Source of the DNA: Lentinus brumalis
Taxonomy: Eukaryota; Basidiomycota; Agaricomycetes; Polyporales; Polyporaceae
DNA length: 64,000 nt
Direction: 5' to 3'
Assembly: GCA_001792895.1 (NCBI GenBank)
Contig: MARA01000035.1
Span: 124,001 to 188,000, forward strand
Shown: in pieces, positions 45,916-58,959 of the stretch
Layout: every line of letters starts with the position of its first letter
Position numbering within the stretch: position 1 is the first letter of the stretch
Made by a program: the position numbers and the translations under genes
Notes under the pieces: generated by a model
The model's database searches: none
What the model was told of the DNA's origin: nothing
Seen by the model: only the letters and a program-made list of their open reading frames with translations

Positions 45916-48271
45916 GGTTGGAGAGATGCTGGTGTTGAGTGCGGGGTGTGTACCACTTACATATAGGCAGAACGCCTGAGAAACTAGTATGTCATATCGG
46001 CCTGTGTCTGCTCGCAGGGCTTCTGGCCGGAAATGTGGACGAGCCGCGCCTGTTAACGAAAACGCAATAATCGATAGCGCCTGGAAGAGAAGCTCGTTGC
46101 ATGCGCTTCGTAACACGCAGCCCAACCTTCCAATCAGAGGGGAGAGAAAGTGCCGCTCGGGTGAAGGACAACCTCAGATCTCAGACTGTGGGCGCATCGG
46201 AACAAGATGCGATGTGAACGCCGTAGACATCTGCAGAGCCAATGGGACCCTAAACCTCTAAGACATGCATCAGTAAGAAAAGTCTCATGTGCACCAGGAT
46301 TCGCAGTCATACCTGGCTCTTCCCCGAACAGCCTGAGGTCGGCACTCCGAGTCCGAAGCCACACATCGGCAGCAGCGGTGGTCAGCAGTCCAGACCAGGC
46401 GACGAAGAACACTGTGGTTCTATTTGATTATTCACTTGGAATTCGGAGGCCAGGCGAGAGCGGAGATGGAGGCGGGGTAGCAGTGGTACGTGCAGTCGCT
46501 GGACAAGATTGACTCTGAACAACCGGATCCCCGACTTGGGCGTCTCCGAGAATTCCGGACCTCGGTGTCTGTTGGCCTCTCTTCTCTTCTGTCTTTTGTT
46601 CCGACTGACGAACCCGTCACACTCGGGCTCGCTTTAGCCGTCTTCAGGCGCACTGCTGAAATACGCGCCATGGTCTGCGCCAGAATGTCGTTTATCCAAC
46701 GGTCAGTCTGAGATTCCCAAAGCGACCGGACTGATGGCCCGGTCTGCGGACACCCGGGTACTCACAGAGGCTCTCCCCACTCGAATCAGAACAATCCCAG
46801 GCTGACGGCGGACGCTACCAAGTTCCATTCGCCTTCGTGTGACCTTTGATATCGAGTAACAGGTCTCTATGGCGCAGCTCTACGATCGTGGTAAGCCAGA
46901 GTACCAGCCACCGGTGCGGAAGCAGTAGCTTCTGTACTTCTTACTGATGTGATCTCTCCTTCATCAAGTCCCTCGCCTTCCGCTGTATGCGGCACACGGT
47001 GGTTGGAGGCAGCCCGCCTGTTCTGAGTACGTATCCGTCAAGGGCTCTTATCCGCTTGCCAGTGTACGAAGGGCACATATGTATGTAGTCCTGCCCGAGG
47101 ATCCGGGCAGCTCCCGGACAACGCATGTCTCAGATTGTGTTATCAAGGAGCTGCGCGTCCGCGGACAGTACGTACAGTACCTGGTACGGTGCTCGCCGCT
47201 GCGCCGATCGCCCCGCACTACTTACCGCGCCCATGCGGCGGCGGTCTCCGCTGCACAACTTCGTCTCAGCCTGGGAGAGAGGTACGAACCTTCGCATATG
47301 ATTTCCACCTTGCGGGGTGGCTTCTCCATCGCAAAGTCTTGTTGTAGCTGCGCCCCCGATCACACAGAAGACTCGCCTAAAGGTTGAACCACGCAGGTTA
47401 TTTATGACGTTCAGCTGCGACCACAAGTGTGAAGGTGGACGGAGACCTACTGGCCAGGGAGATCGGGGCGGACGTGCGGGCGCGTGCGCACGGACATCGA
47501 GTCGTGAGGCTTGCCTGCCAGTGTCTGCGGATTGATTTGGTCGACGATCACGTCAATGGTCGATCAGTCCAAGCACGCGATCCACGCAAGCTCCCAGAAG
47601 TTCAGGCAGCAGACAGCTCTTGCTCGCCATCGTGCCTGCAGCGGGGGTTCGCATCTGCTGGCCGCCGCCTCCAAGACCTAGGCTCGTCCCAGGTTGCGAC
47701 CGGACTACCCAAGACCCAGAATGTGAGGAGAATCGTCGCACGCGAGCTGTAGATCGAGACGGGCAGGCAACGCAAAGGCAACGACTGGCGAGGCCGGCGG
47801 CGGCTAAGACGAGGAAGCTGGAGGCGGGGAAGCAGATGCACGCGGGTGGCAGACAAGAGTGGCGGACATCTTGGATCTCGGCATCTTGACACGATCTTGC
47901 AGGTACACGTCGTCCAAGGCAAGTATTTCGGTTGCTGCCGGCCAATCCTACACCATGAGGCAGCCGTCTTCTCGCCCGCTTGCCAGGGCAGTCACATCAT
48001 CGAGGCTTGACACAACCCGGGGTCTGTGTGCCGTTCGGCCTGCATGTTATCAGTGTGAAGGTGTCGCGAGGATATGGTGTAAAGTTACAGATACAGTGTT
48101 ACACAATACGATGACGATCGAACCCAGAGTCCCAAATGGTGAAAGAAAGTGATGTACAAGAATGCGACTCGATGTAGATGGTGGGTGCAAATGTGGGGAG
48201 CCCAGATGTCGGGGCAAGGATGGGAGAAGGAAAAGGGACCAAGAAACCACGCACATAATCGAAAGCCAAAC
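45916..48271. other. Gene-poor stretch, 2.4 kb
   Basis: No gene supported. Open frames at 46134-46412 (minus) and 47429-47752 (plus) have no recognised domain or reliable splice partners. Confidence 0.4.
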
Positions 48272-51200
48272 TCAAGCCGGTGCCTGCCTGCTCTGCTCCA
48301 GCACCCGTCCAGCGGCGTTGGAGATAGACATCATGTCCGCAAACTCGCCGGTCAGCGCGACGGGGTTGCGCGTCGACGCCTTGATGCGACACAGGGCCTG
48401 GAACGCGACCTTCCAGGCAAACTTCGCTTTCTTCTTGTACGCCCATGACGCCTTGAGCAGCTCCAGATCGCCGATGGCGGCGAGCGGCGAGTCCTTCGCG
48501 AGCTCGGGACCAGCGGCGAAGGACCGCGAAAGCTCGTCCCACAGAGCACGCACTGACTTCCCGGACTTCCCTACTCGCGCAGGCGCCTTGCCCCGCCGGG
48601 AAGGCGTTTTGGGTGCTGTGGACGACTCGCCCGCAATGATCCGCCACTTTTCGATATGTATGTCGATGTGCTCCTCGACTAGCGCGAGGTCGTCGTGGAA
48701 TGTCAAATGGTGCATGAGAGAACAGACTCTGTCATACGGCGCAGTGAGGTCGGTGTCTACGTCCCACCAGCGGATGCTAGCGAGCTCGTCATACTGCTTG
48801 AGCTTCTGATCGCGCATCTTCTCGCCCGCTATAAGCAGATCGTCCAGGACGAAACGATCGAGGCCAGCGCCTCTTCGAAGCTGTAAGGCGTTGCCCTGCA
48901 ACTTGCTCGGCGTGCTCTTGGTCGATCTGAGGCACCGAGGTTGCTCCCTGTCGTATTTGCGCTTGTCACGTATGCGAACCTCCTCTTTGACGACGTGGCC
49001 CGTCTTCCTCGAATCCAGGATGGTGTTGAACCTGAAAGTGATGTCACGGTGAGCCAAATGTCGCAAGACACACCCCAGTCTTGCAACTTACATGAAGGCA
49101 ATGCGGACAGTATCCGGGTGATCGTAACCGTTCATGTAGATCGCGTTCTCGTGCATGGACGAATACTGTCCGATAGGGGCAGTGACGAGTCCGCATAACA
49201 ACGCTTCCTGCAGTTTGCCCCGTCTCGCATCCGGGTCGGCCGACTGTTCCATCTCAGTTGTCAACGCTGACACTTGCTGGATCTTGCCCTGGTCCTCAAA
49301 GTTGTCCTTGAGGAAGTTGTCCGGTGCAGTAAAGATCTTAGAGTTTTCGAACGGCTCGACTATCCTCGGATCATAGATGCAGACACAAGTGTCTAGCGAC
49401 GTCACGGTAAATCAGCACCAATGAGGGATCAGGAAAAGATCGGCATACCTCCGTCGTAGTCTGCACGAAAGAAGACCGCCATCAGACGATGCATCACGCG
49501 ATGAGCTGCACCACTCACCTCCGCCAGCCAGGATACTCGCGTACGAGCATGGACCAACTGTAGGTAACACGATCACGTTCGTGTACTCCGCAAGCTCGTC
49601 GCACTGCACCGCCGTCACCTGTATGCCGATCCCAAAACGTCAGTCACATCGCCAGGGAAACATCGGCGACTGGGCCTACCTTGCGGACGTCCGACGGCAA
49701 TCGGCACGGGTTGCGGTATATCTTCGTAGACGTCAGAAGAGGATCGCGGGGACCAGAGTTGTGCCGCCTACCAAGACCTCGCCGAGGATGATGTGCGGCT
49801 GGGAGTGTTCTACTGGATCCTTGAGATCCTTCGTTGACTTGAAATGGATCTCTCCTTCCTTCAAAACGCCCTTGGGATCTGCATTACGAGAGGGCGGTGC
49901 CTGTGGGTGACTGTGGCGTGCACCATGCGGGAAATGCACTTACCTGGGATGATGAACGCCTCGGCCGACAGCCGCACAGAGATGTGGAAGTCCTTGATTA
50001 TGCCCTCAATTACGTCCGTGACGATCTTCTTGAGTTTGTCGTACAGCACTTGCAGTTTCATCGGATGGAAGCCAGACTGGAGGAGATCCATCACGGTCGC
50101 ATGGATGGTAAGCGGTTCGCCCGTGGACGGGTCCCGCAACGAGCTGACCGACGGTATTTCGCTCTCGTCCAGACCTTGCAGCATATCGGTCAGCTTGGGA
50201 TCGACCAGGTCATCGGTTTGCTCCGAATCATCTTCACGGATGCGGCCTGTCAAGCCAGTGGCGCGTGTGGTACCTTGCGCGTGTTGCATGATCCTCTTCA
50301 TCGCAACCCCTCCGGCCTTCTCCACCGCCCTCCATAGTAGCAGCATGGCCTTCGCCCCGTACCAATCAGTGAGCGCCTTCACCTCCGCGTCCAAGGTGTC
50401 TCTCATCAGCTCCTCGAAGACGCGGACGGGTACGCGATTATGAGAAAGGTTCAAGATGGTCAAGCGGGACAGGCGACTAGGGACGCTGACCCGAGGAGGA
50501 GCAAGCAGATCGAAGATTCGGTGTGCCGTTTGAAGGTTGTGTGGATCGAGTAGCAGCTGTATCTTGACTTGAGACTTACGAATCCAGATCTTCGGCGTAC
50601 CGGTGGGCGACTGATCGCGTGGGTGAAGAACCCACAAGCCCTTCGCGCCACCAATGCGGCCCTGAACGGCGGTCGGTCGTTCCTCCAGACCCATCCGCCG
50701 GGCAATAGCGCAAAGGGCGGCGCCGTTCATGTACCCACAGCCGTCTGTGTAGATACATTCGGCAGGCGCTTTCTTGCCGGTATCCGGTTCGTATCCAGGC
50801 ACGTCTGGAATAATCTGTTCAGCCTTGAAACCATCGAGCTTGTTACAAGTCGAACTTACACTCGTCTTCTACGCGATAGATATTGTCATGTAAAAACTGC
50901 AAAGCAGGGACGGAGATGGAGAAACCCAGGTCGAAGCGAGTGACATACTTCTTGACGGGCTATAGAGCAGTATTGATTCACCAGTCTGAGACAGATGTAA
51001 TTCGACGTACCTGGTTGGCGTTATCCGGCAGACGTAAAGGGTTGTGCCAGTCAATGAAGTCCTCCAAAGACATCCTCTGTTCATCTCCAGGAACGTGGCA
51101 GGAGCGTTCATAGCCCTCCGGAATCTCCATGAGAAACGCCTTGCTGTCCTTTGCTCCAAGGACGACGAAGACCCTCCCGCAGAGGATGAACCTCTGCCTG

Positions 51201-52325
51201 AAGAATTCGCGCAGGGCATCTCCGCGCTCAAACATCAGCGTGGCCGGCACCGATATCTGCAGTAGCCGGCGCGAGCCTAGGAACCGTGCAAAGCGGTGGG
51301 ACTTGCGCATCTCCATCTTGGCGAGGACCAGGCGGAAGGAGCCGTCCGTCTGTTCAAGACGCGCGACCTGCTGGACCTGACCGCCGTACCAATTACTCTT
51401 CTCCATCCACTCGCCTTTCAGACCAAGTCCGCGCTGGCGTCCTTCGCGAATAGCAGCCTCTTCCCGGTCAAGTTCGGTCCTGCTCCCGCATTAGCAAAAG
51501 CTGCCGTGCGAGACGCGACTACATACCACATCGCCATATCCATCGGGGAAACGACGTTGCCCGCACCGCGTATCACCTGTGAGACCCGCGCAGCTGCAGT
51601 GTTCGTCGGATCTTGCAAAAGCTTCAACTTCTCCAACGTGACTTCTTCCCATGTCCACCAGCCAAGAGAGACGCCGCGAGCGATCTCATACTGAACGGCC
51701 CAGCTTATGGACAGACGGTCGAAATGCTCCTGCGCCTTCGCAGAGTGAGCGATTACGCACACTGCTCCTGACGGTGTCGAGTTGTACACTGCTCCTGACG
51801 ATGTCGAGGTGCACGCTCCTCCTGACGGTGTCGAGGTCTCCAAGGCCCGGCGTATGTCGTCCAGTCGGCGAGCGGACGCAGGAGTACGAAGCCCGACTTT
51901 GCTGGCGAAGCTGGAGGATATGCGACTCATAGTCGGCGTTTCGGGCTTCCTGTGAGGGGGCTCGGTGAGACGACTGCCGACTGTCTCGCATGAGCGGACC
52001 GCGACGGTGTCTGGGGCATCATGGAGTCGGACGAGGAGGTTGCGGCAGTCTAGATTGCGACAAGTGGTGAGCCTAATCCCACAGATATAACAGAGACTTG
52101 ACACACCTTCTGGGCAGTCCGAGGGGACTTGCGTGAACTGGGAACGCCAGCAATGGGCGTCCAGGTATTGTCATACTCGAGTGCCCGTTTCCTTCCTGTC
52201 CTAGAGTCGAAGGAAGCGGCCGACGACAGAGACGTCATTGAACCATTCCTCGATTCGATGTTCGAGAACGCGAACGATGCGCCTCTTGATGGAGGCTCCG
52301 AGACGTCGCTCTCCGTGTCTATCAC
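48272..52325 (-). CDS. RNA-dependent RNA polymerase, QDE-1/RDR type
   Basis: Makes double-stranded RNA from single-stranded templates in RNA silencing. Many exons on the minus strand. Recognised in order: a disordered N-terminus, 'AVQYEIARGVSLGWW', 'FLMEIPEGYER', 'YTDGCGYMNGAAL', 'QGRIGGAKGLWVLHP', 'IWIRKSQVKI', 'CDELAEYTNVIVLPTVGPCS', 'ILAGG' and then the catalytic loop. Splicing in a 12-nt exon (49460-49449) produces 'LAGGDYDGDTC', the DxDGD motif that binds the catalytic magnesium. Afterwards come 'CGLVTAPIGQYSSMHENAI' and the conserved C-terminal helices, with the stop at 48272. The 5' end is uncertain: ATG at 52325 follows a possible acceptor, and low-complexity coding-like segments (for instance near 52850-53000 and 53050-53190) may be further N-terminal exons. 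Confidence 0.9.
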
Positions 52326-54218
52326 TGTCCAGTAGCGTCAGATCAGTCGTCCAGTCTGTCAAATCGACGTGCAGAGGCACAATGGGGCTCATATGCAAGG
52401 CACCCCGCATCGCTTTGGTGCAATGCGTGTGACGGAGGCTCAAGGGATTGGTATCTGACAGACAATGAGTCTGCCACAGGACCGAGTGGGTCAGTGGATG
52501 TTGCATCAGGCCATGACAGTCGAGCAGGCAGGTATTCTCGCCATTCGCTGAGGAGCATTCGCGGCATGTACCTCCCGTTCGGGACAGGTACGTAACCCCC
52601 AGCAGACATTACGTCTCACTCGAACGCGGAATATTAGGCCTGCGAGGTTTCGATACCGATAGTACCACGACATGCCTCGAATGGCATCTAGCTGAAAGAG
52701 TATTGACCGCGCCGACCCAGCGAGCCACAAGCATACGAGATGTGGTCGAACAACACGCAAGTATATCCACTCACTCGCTTCGACTGCGGATGTACGTCAG
52801 CTAAAGAACGATGAGGCTGAGATGAGGGAGCCTCACCATCTGCGGCGTCGTTCTCGGTGTCACTATCCGCGGACAGTGGCGCCAGTCCATTATCTGGTCC
52901 AGATGAGGATGACGAGTTCGTCCGAGAGCACTGTCGCGGTGAAAAGGGTGTCGCGGCGCTACTGCGAGCAGGTGGTGCATACGGGTGAGGAGGCGACTTG
53001 CGTGTGGCTATGAGAAAGCTGGGTCAGTATCCTACTTGCCCGTGTCGATTGCGTCCCATACCCGTTCCGGCGGTACCGACACCTCTCTCCGAAGTCCTCT
53101 TCGCGGTCCTTGACCGCTTCCTCGTAGACGAACGATCGTTGTTGGACTCGCTCTCGGAATCTGGATCGGACGATGGGCCCTTTGCTTATATTGCTCGTTG
53201 AAAGGTGAACGTACCAAAAGAATCGGAGGGGTTTGGTCGTGGTACGAGAGGGAAATGTGAGGCAGACGTCGGATTCCAGAACTCCTCGTCGGAGTCCGCC
53301 TTGTGGTTGCGAAATCAACATCGCGTTCCGTATCGAGACTATGCGTCGGGCCTACCATCGCTGTGGAAAGAACACGACGACGTTGGTAGTTGTGTGTATC
53401 GCTAGTGTGTTTAGATGCGTGAAGGGGTATAATCGATGATGTGCTATAGATGGTAGTGGGCGGGAGAGAAGCAAGCCACCGTCCCGGGACGCGCCTGTGG
53501 CTGCAGCACTCGACGCGTCGGCAAACGCCGGGCGACTTCAACATTGACTTGATTGTCAATTAATGTCTTGTCATTGTCGACCACAATGTTCTTGCCATCT
53601 TCTCTGCGCGATACCCTTGCATTTGACGTACTTCGGCGCGACGACAGGGGCACTCCCAGTGTTCGTGTTTTGAGATTTATTTGCGAGCTCGAACTCTAGC
53701 GGCGCGGCTCTCTCTCCTCCGCATACGAGTACCAGGCGATATCAACCTCACTCGCGTCAAGTCATCCTGTAACCAAGATACAGAACGCATGGTACGCGGT
53801 CAGTGCATGTAGCTGTCATAATGGACGGACAGAACGTGTGAGGTACGTACCCCGATTTACACGGCGCACAAATCATCTCGCCTACCTCCCATACATGCCA
53901 CACCATTTCCACCCTTGACGGATGGCTGGCTGAGCTATCAGACTATGTCGTCTAGCACGCCTTGCGGGCGCGATTGACAGCTTGGTGCGTGGGCAATTAC
54001 TGTTCACCACTTCCACTGAGGAACCTACGACCCCGGAAGGGTGTGGAGGCTGGCTGGACAGCCGCAGGAGAGTTTGCTATGCATTGCAAGCGGAGGGACT
54101 TTGAGAAACATGCAGTGCCCCCGCTGCGGCTGTGAAATATGTACACCGTGGACACCTGCAGACGCTGCGGCGCTGTCAGTAGTGTCTTTCCACGATACCA
54201 CTATCACCCCGTATCCCC
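52326..54218. other. Region upstream of two divergent genes
   Basis: About 1.9 kb. On the minus strand, short segments such as 'PLSADSDTENDAAD' followed by a GTGAGG donor (near 52845) and 'SSDPDSESESNNDRSS' (near 53150) look like disordered N-terminal exons of the RNA polymerase gene, but I could not join them securely. Nothing was found on the plus strand before 54219. Confidence 0.4.
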
Positions 54219-55762
54219 ATGAGAGTTTACTGGGACGCTACTTGTCTATCCCATGATCCCCCGCACGAAATCCTTTCTGGGAGACTCGTGCCGTACCTTG
54301 AGAGTCCTGACCGAGTCCGGAGAATCAAGCAATCTTTGGAGGAGGACGACACCTTTCAAATAATTCCTGCGGACGACGATTGGCCAGACATCAGCGTGCA
54401 CATCCTGGCGGTCCATAGCCATGATTACCTTCAGTATCTGGAGACAATCTATGAAGAGTGGGTAGCTGTTGGTGGGGACAAGGTAGAGCATATACTTCAC
54501 TCATGCATGGAAGCCTGGGTACTGACCCAATCGCAGACTGCAGTGTTCCCCGAGACATTCAGACATCGTCAGCTCCAGAACGTGCCCATTCCAGATGTCA
54601 AGAGGATGTCTCCTTTGGCGAAGCCAGGCGAGCGCGTCACTGGAGTCAGTGTTTCCCGAATTCTCTAACAGCAGTGAACGCAAAGGCAACTACTGTTTCG
54701 ATCTGAGCTGTCCTATCACATCCGGTGCATATTATCGATGCTCTCATTGACTTCGCACTGACGTCTTCTTAGATACATACCGAGCTGCTATCGCATCCGT
54801 CAAGGTCACATTGTGTGCAGCGAGAGTGCTGGCTGCGGCTGATTCTAAGTCGTCCAATGGCATCTTCGCACTCGCGTGAGTTGTCTAGACACTATGCCCG
54901 CTTACCAGTTGCTCAACGTAAACAGACGACCACCCGGTCATCATGCACAGGAATCTCTCTGCGGAGGCTACTGCTTCTTCAACAACGCTGCGATAGCAGC
55001 GAGGTATCTACTTCAGCAATCTAGGACCCGCCGCGTTGCAATCCTTGATATCGATTATCATCACGGCAATGGCAGTGAGCCTCGGTTCCGTTCTCTGCGT
55101 GCGTGCATCTCTTCACTCTTGTTCCCCCAGCGCAACAAATCTTCTACTCCAATCCGGAGGTCCTTTACGTCTCGCTCCACGCCGAAGGCGATTACCCCTG
55201 TGAGTACTCTTCTGGTGCATCGCGCGATTGTCTGTCCCTGAACTTCTAGCCGATGTGCTCGTGTGGTCTATCACAGATTTCACTGGAGCCGCTGATGAAC
55301 GAGGGTCTGGTGACGGCGCTGGGTACAACCACAACTTCCCACTGCCAGCAGGAAGCACCACAGATGACCTCTACTGTGACACTCTACAGAAAGCCACTGA
55401 TGTCATAGGCATCCATAGCGACATCGATTTTTTGGTTGTTAGGTGCGTCGTTTCGGGACGAACACGGGCAAGGCCCAGGCTCACGGGACGCTATGTAGCC
55501 TCGGTGTAGATACTTACTCCGAAGACCCGATTTGCGAGTTTCTTTTGACCCAAGGTTGCTATCCTCGCATCGGCAGAATCATCGCTTCGCTGGCCATCCC
55601 AACGCTGTTCGTCATGGAAGGGTGAGCGACGAACACTTATCTGCAGTAAGATTGCGTGAGGCTGACTTGCATCAAATCAGAGGATACCATCTCGACACGC
55701 TGGGTGGAAATGTCCGCGGTGTGTTGCTGGGTTTCCAGTCGCACACGGAGCGCGCACGGTGA
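54219..55762 (+). CDS. Histone deacetylase-like amidohydrolase (acetylpolyamine type)
   Basis: Zinc-dependent deacetylase of the class II/acetylpolyamine amidohydrolase type. Multi-exon; the start at 54219 gives [15 protein letters not shown], typical for the family. Key parts: '[15 protein letters not shown]', '[11 protein letters not shown]', '[20 protein letters not shown]' (His pair), '[18 protein letters not shown]' (zinc ligands Asp and His), '[20 protein letters not shown]', 'GVDTYSEDP' (third ligand Asp) and '[12 protein letters not shown]' (catalytic Tyr). All needed residues are there. The intron after 'AKPG' starts GCGAGC (GC at 54628), a GC-AG intron, because only this junction gives the conserved 'KPGNYCFDL'. 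The substrate could be acetylated polyamines or proteins. Confidence 0.9.
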
Positions 55763-56632
55763 CATGGAACTCGAGCGGCCGCCGGCTGCGCACGATATGA
55801 TCTTCGATCGACCTGTCAAATACCCACGAGTCTCGCGAGTCCCACCCATGCAACGCTTTCGGACAGGTAAGCGCGGGCGTTGTGGCTGAAGAAGGTTGTT
55901 GCGCCCCAGACTCGCCTGACGTTCCTGCCGACGTCGCGACGGCACACTGCGACGTCGCTGGCGGCGGCGGCGGCGGTGTCCTCGGGCGGATGGTGTACGC
56001 GATGAGTTGGGTGGTGTGAGGGAGAAGACGTGTTCAAGAACATGATGCCAGTTCTCAATCCGCGCTTCGTCTCTCAGACCGCGGTGGGATCTCGTATGCT
56101 TGTATGACATGCACTGGTTCCAATCCCGTCATGCGACGCACATGCGACGTGTCGAAGCCGCCCAGGGAGTCCGCAGCTATGTATGTACTCAGGATCAAGC
56201 GGTTCAGGGACATGCCCAGCCGCGGTGTTGTCCTTATCTGCTGGAAGCTACAGATGACCCGGCTTACCCCAAGACTCGGTATGACGCTCCCTGCCGCTCC
56301 ATCCGCGGTAAAAAATGCTGAGAGATTGGAGCCTAGCAGGGTTACCGAAGGTCCCGCGCGACTGTTCCGTATCTCCGGGCCCGCGCACCCATCACTGCAA
56401 GCTGATGGTGATCACACAGCGGCGGCGATGGATGAACGGACCGCGACGCTCGAGGACGGTGAAGTGTAACTATATTATGCCTATTGGCCGAGGGACGGCG
56501 AGTTCTCGAGACTCCCGCCCCGCGCCGCTCAGCTTTCCTTCTTCCTTTCGCCTTGAGTCCGTCCCGACTCTCGTCGACTCGAGACTCGCCCTCAATCAAG
56601 GCTGGAAGGATTTAGGCTATCCGTATGGTTCA
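55763..56632. other. Intergenic stretch without a supported gene
   Basis: About 870 bp; overlapping open frames on both strands, none recognised. A GCGGCGGCGGCGG run lies near 55964. Confidence 0.4.
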
Positions 56633-58375
56633 ATGGCCACAGCTGCGGACCTTCAAGATGAGCTGAAAGAACTGATCGTGTCCCTGAATGCGTTGGAGAG
56701 GGCGCGGTACCTGTCAATAGCCTCCATGTGCTGCCTGCTTTACGATTATATGTTAACGTTCGATGATGAGGTGCGTGGCATTGTCTATGCGAGGCTGAAA
56801 GAGTCCTAACCTGTGATTGAACACACAGGTTCGATACTTCTGGGATAGCTCTTGGTCAATCTCTCGAGCGCTATTCTTCTTTGTGAGTTTGAGGTGGTTC
56901 CGGGACCTTGCGTGTCGCTGACAGTACGCAGAATCGTTATGTGCCATTTCCTGTCATGGTGTGAGTGATCCTTGAATGGTACCCCGCCCCTCTCTGGTTT
57001 GCTGACAGTTCGTGTATGAGCGCAGTCTTTGCCTTTTCGGTAGGTTCTTACAGCTCGCTATCTGGCCGCCCGCTCCCTGACCCAAACCTCTTGGGATTCC
57101 TGGCCCATTAGCTTTCTTCGCTCCGGGCATGTCTGTCCTGGTAAGCTTTCAGAACATCGTTAGTTGCATGTTCACTCACGCCGTACCTCTAGACGTACGC
57201 TAGAAGAACCATCTGTCTTGCGCTTCACTCTTGAGCTCACGTTTGGCATTGTCTGCAGATGTTCAAGACTGATACATACTGTGTTCGTCTCGACCATTAT
57301 GGCTATTGCGGTGGTTCAAGGTATGCGGTTCTCGTCGCTACTGGATCCTGCAGCTCACGCGCACTGATGCAGCCATCATTGTCTTGCGTATATGCTACGT
57401 ATATTCGAAGAACCTGCTGGTACGGGGGCTCGTAGTGGGAACGTTCGTAACGTGCTCTGCCATCACTCTGTCATTCCTGGGCATTATATGGCACGAGCTC
57501 GACCCAGTCGCCGTCGACATCCCTGGCATCACCATCAACAGTTGCAGCGTACCGCAATCTGAGGAGATCTGGAAGCTCTACGTGCCCAACTTGGTTCTCC
57601 ATACTATCCTGTACCTCGCGACCACATTACCAGTGCTCAGGCTACGCGCGATAGGCAAGCAGTCTCAGCTGATGGATCGGCTGGCGAGAGAGTAAGTGGC
57701 AGCAACACGCAGTCACAATCCCGTGCTCACAAATGCCCTCAGCGGTGGCGTCTTCTACTTTGTCGTGTTCGGTGCGTCTCGGCACCGGCAGCGTTGTTGT
57801 AACCATCTGATCATTGTTCAGCATCGGCCTTATTCTCGACTTTGGGGGCCCTATCATCAGACCCACTCATCAATGTTCCCGCAATATACTCAGAGTACGT
57901 CAGCCGGGTACTTGTCTGGAAAGACCTGAACTAATCGATCTCCTTACCCAGCCTCCTCCTGGTCATGTCATCGGTTGCCATTTCCCGTCTGATGCTGGGC
58001 ATCCACTCCCTCGCCGCTCGGCTCTCAGTCACGCCCGACTGGCTCCTCAACAACACCGAGCTTGGTCGTGTGAACTGGAAGCCCGGGCTCAGGGCGGGCG
58101 AGCTCATCGTCGAGATCGAAGCGGTGGAAGAAGACGAGCTCGAGTTGAATAGCGTCGAGGGCGACGGACTGCCGTACGATCGTGCGTGCACCCCCGTCAC
58201 TGTCCGCACGACACGCGTAGGCGTGCTGGACCACCCGGATTACCCGGGGACGCGAGACTACAAAGCGCCGCCACGCATGCCGAAGAAGAGGAGGCCGTCG
58301 TACGGTGCCGGTGAGCACAGCAACACGTCTGCGCCGGTGGTCCACGTTGACTTACCTGCGTTGTCGGGGTGGTAG
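56633..58375 (+). CDS. DUF6533-type multi-pass membrane protein
   Basis: Basidiomycete family of integral membrane proteins of unknown function. Many small exons. The first exon holds 'ARYLSIASMCCLLYDYMLTFDDE', the next 'VRYFWDSSWSISRALFFF', then 'NRYVPFPVM'; this N-terminal order is the DUF6533 signature. Further segments are 'IIVLRICYVYSKNLLVRGLVV', 'VTCSAITLSFLGIIW', 'YVPNLVLHTILYLATTLPVL' and 'NLLLVMSSVAISRLMLGIHS', giving about seven helices in total. A soluble, acidic then Pro/Lys-rich tail ends at 58375. Start at 56633 (MATAADLQDEL) with an in-frame open stretch upstream. A few exon junctions in 56960-57300 remain uncertain. Possibly receptor-like by topology, which is inference only. 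Confidence 0.78.
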
Positions 58376-58469
58376 GATCGGAACGTCCTGTGTTTTGAGT
58401 CGTCCCTCCCTTGACCGTCGATGCCCACACACGAAGACCCGTATTGTACGATGACAGCAGTAGTTACAG

Positions 58470-58930
58470 AGTATACTTTAATGCTTGATATGAGCGATGT
58501 TCCGACTTAATGCAGCTTACTGCCCGCGCAGGACCGACAGACTCGACGTCGCTTGCGCTGCCAGAGGCCTTGCCCTTTGCCCTCGGACGGGGTTTCGGTT
58601 GAGCAACCTCCTGCGCCTTTGCTATAGCCTGGCTTCCTCTTCCTCCATCCGCTCTTCCTCAAGTTCCTTCCGGCGAACGCGGGCACGGTCCACGAACATC
58701 TTCTCAGTAGCACCGAGCTTGCCCGATCGCATGAAGCCCCACCCACCGGCTCACCCTCATCATCCGCATCGGGTGGGAACATGGCCACACCGTACTCGAC
58801 GCTCTCGCGCAAAGTCCCAATTGCCTCATCGCGAGGTAAGGAGGAGGAGGAGGAGGATACTTACATTGAATCATCTCTCACAGGCAATGGCGGTGGCATT
58901 CACGGTGCGCAACTGCTGGTGTTCTATCTT
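58470..58930 (-). other. Coding-like minus-strand sequence, small gene possible
   Basis: Segments 'GTLRESVEYGVAMFPPDADDE' and 'EVAQPKPRPRAKGKASGSAS' through to a stop near 58474 read like protein. They can be joined by a GTGAGC donor (near 58760) to an acceptor about 108 nt away. Between them another frame gives a Glu/Arg-rich helix ('DRARVRRKELEEERMEEEE'), so the splicing is ambiguous. No family is recognised. It sits between the convergent ends of the DUF6533 gene and the dienelactone hydrolase gene. Confidence 0.35.
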
Positions 58931-58959
58931 ACAATATACACACCACACCTCACAGGTAC

